Shown here in pieces: positions 6,343 to 7,132 of a stretch of DNA of 7,132 nucleotides (position 1 is its first letter; the number at the start of each line of letters is the position of its first letter). The position numbers and the translations under genes are program-made. This DNA comes from Candidatus Kariarchaeota archaeon. GTDB taxonomy: Archaea; Asgardarchaeota; Heimdallarchaeia; Heimdallarchaeales; Kariarchaeaceae. The stretch covers positions 1 to 7,132 of the forward strand of contig JAEOUB010000594.1 in NCBI GenBank assembly GCA_016839545.1. Direction: 5' to 3'. Below the pieces are notes generated by a model that saw only the letters and a list, made by a program, of their open reading frames with translations, had not been told where the DNA came from and ran no database searches.

Positions 6343-7132
6343 ATGGGACTAATGCGTGTCTTCTCTCGCTCTATTAGATTCACTTTCAGGTCTAAGCGCA
6401 GGTTCTTGGTTTTCATGGTGATTTTTGCCATTATCTCAACGCTCATTGCGCTCAATATCAACTCACTCGACACGCTAACTACCGATGATCTGTTGGAGCA
6501 AAAAGGCGTAACTATACAGAAAATCGAGAACATAGATATTGCCTACCCAGAAGCTCGAGCGCTGTATGATGAGATCTTACAACTCGATGCAGATACAACT
6601 GATTTCAACATAGAAGCATCTACAATATTTCGATATGCAGATGTTGATGATGGGTTCCGGATCCATTCCTTAGATATTACAAATCCCTGGATCTCGGATT
6701 TCTTAAATCCAGCCTTCATTGTAGAAGGACGATACCCCTCAGGAACTAATGAAATCATCATTCCTGATGGGACTTCTCGAACACAGCAGCTAAATCTACC
6801 CGGTACGTTCACCATCGATAGTGAACTTGCAATCGGTCAGACTCTAGTCCTAGGAAATGGTCAGGAAGAGATTGAGCTGCATGTCGTCGGCAAATTCGAT
6901 GATACTGAATATGATATCACAAACCAGGACAACGACCTTTGGATGTTTATGGATGACGCATTGTTTGATGATCTTCTCTCTCACTATGATATTGTAGAGA
7001 ATGATGTGCTTGTGTATGGAGAATCCTTTGTTGTGGAAGGTCTAATTCTCAGACCTGAGACCTATGCGGCTGCTAATGCCCTTAAAGACGAGGTTGAGGC
7101 TCTGCTCGTTGGAACCGAGACAATCTATGGTG
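6343..7132 (+). CDS. FtsX/MacB-like ABC transporter permease, N-terminal part (partial)
   Basis: The frame stays open from the ATG at 6343 to the window edge, giving 263 residues and no stop, so the gene continues outside. A basic cytoplasmic stretch (RFTFRSKRRF, 12-21) precedes one membrane helix at about 21-39. A long acidic, extracytoplasmic domain then starts with NSLDTLTTDD. That plan is the one found in FtsX-like permeases, where a periplasmic-core (MacB_PCD) domain follows helix 1. The stretch VEGRYPSGTNEIII (127-140) resembles the family pattern G-R-x-P-x-x-x-x-E-I. LAIGQTLVL (162-170) followed by LHVVGKFDD (179-187) resembles the usual 'G-x-x-hydrophobic strand ... VVG' segment. The remaining three helices and the partner ATPase would lie beyond the window. 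Such complexes move lipids or lipoproteins or act as mechanical transmitters; the role here is open. A TATA-like box supports the start. Confidence 0.8.
   Translation, partial: MGLMRVFSRSIRFTFRSKRRFLVFMVIFAIISTLIALNINSLDTLTTDDLLEQKGVTIQKIENIDIAYPEARALYDEILQLDADTTDFNIEASTIFRYADVDDGFRIHSLDITNPWISDFLNPAFIVEGRYPSGTNEIIIPDGTSRTQQLNLPGTFTIDSELAIGQTLVLGNGQEEIELHVVGKFDDTEYDITNQDNDLWMFMDDALFDDLLSHYDIVENDVLVYGESFVVEGLILRPETYAAANALKDEVEALLVGTETIYG

Noticed and set aside
1..7132. tRNA or rRNA genes, CRISPR repeats, insertion-sequence ends, defence or toxin-antitoxin genes
   Set aside because: No tRNA arm patterns, regularly spaced repeats, terminal inverted repeats with transposase, or recognisable defence proteins were seen on either strand.

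Overview
The window reads as ordinary chromosomal DNA from an archaeon. The clearest evidence is promoter layout. Most confident starts sit about 25-28 bases downstream of an AT-rich, TATA-like box with purine-rich BRE-like bases next to it, and no convincing Shine-Dalgarno sequence lies before them, which is the pattern of leaderless archaeal transcripts. Base composition is moderate (mid-to-high 40s % GC by eye). The gene style (acidic proteins, FtsX-like permease, membrane-fused hydrolase, class II fumarase) would fit an Asgard lineage such as Thorarchaeota, but that placement is a guess.

Layout from left to right. Bases 1-69 may hold the tail of an upstream plus-strand gene. A 92-residue protein of unknown function (213-491, +) follows. 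It converges with a minus-strand pair: a 525-residue alpha/beta hydrolase fused to a multi-spanning membrane domain (2711-1134) and a small seven-helix membrane protein (1081-488). A divergent promoter region (2712-2827) separates that pair from an extended short-chain dehydrogenase/reductase (2828-3805, +). The dehydrogenase converges on, and overlaps, a class II fumarase (5177-3795, -). A second divergent promoter region (5178-5339) leads to a duplicated GNAT-fold protein (5340-6239, +). The last gene is the 5' part of an FtsX/MacB-type permease (6343 to the window edge, +).

Fumarase is the only protein whose reaction can be named with confidence: reversible hydration of fumarate to malate in the citric-acid cycle. 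The hydrolase and the seven-helix protein lie close together on one strand and may be co-transcribed, possibly acting on membrane-associated or lipid substrates; that is inference. The remaining genes show no obvious common pathway. Coding is compact: both convergent pairs overlap at their stop codons, and five of the six complete genes end in TAG.

I found no tRNA or rRNA gene, CRISPR array, insertion sequence, integrase, riboswitch or origin. I also saw no convincing new multi-gene system. The most unusual items are the hydrolase-membrane fusion and its seven-helix neighbour.
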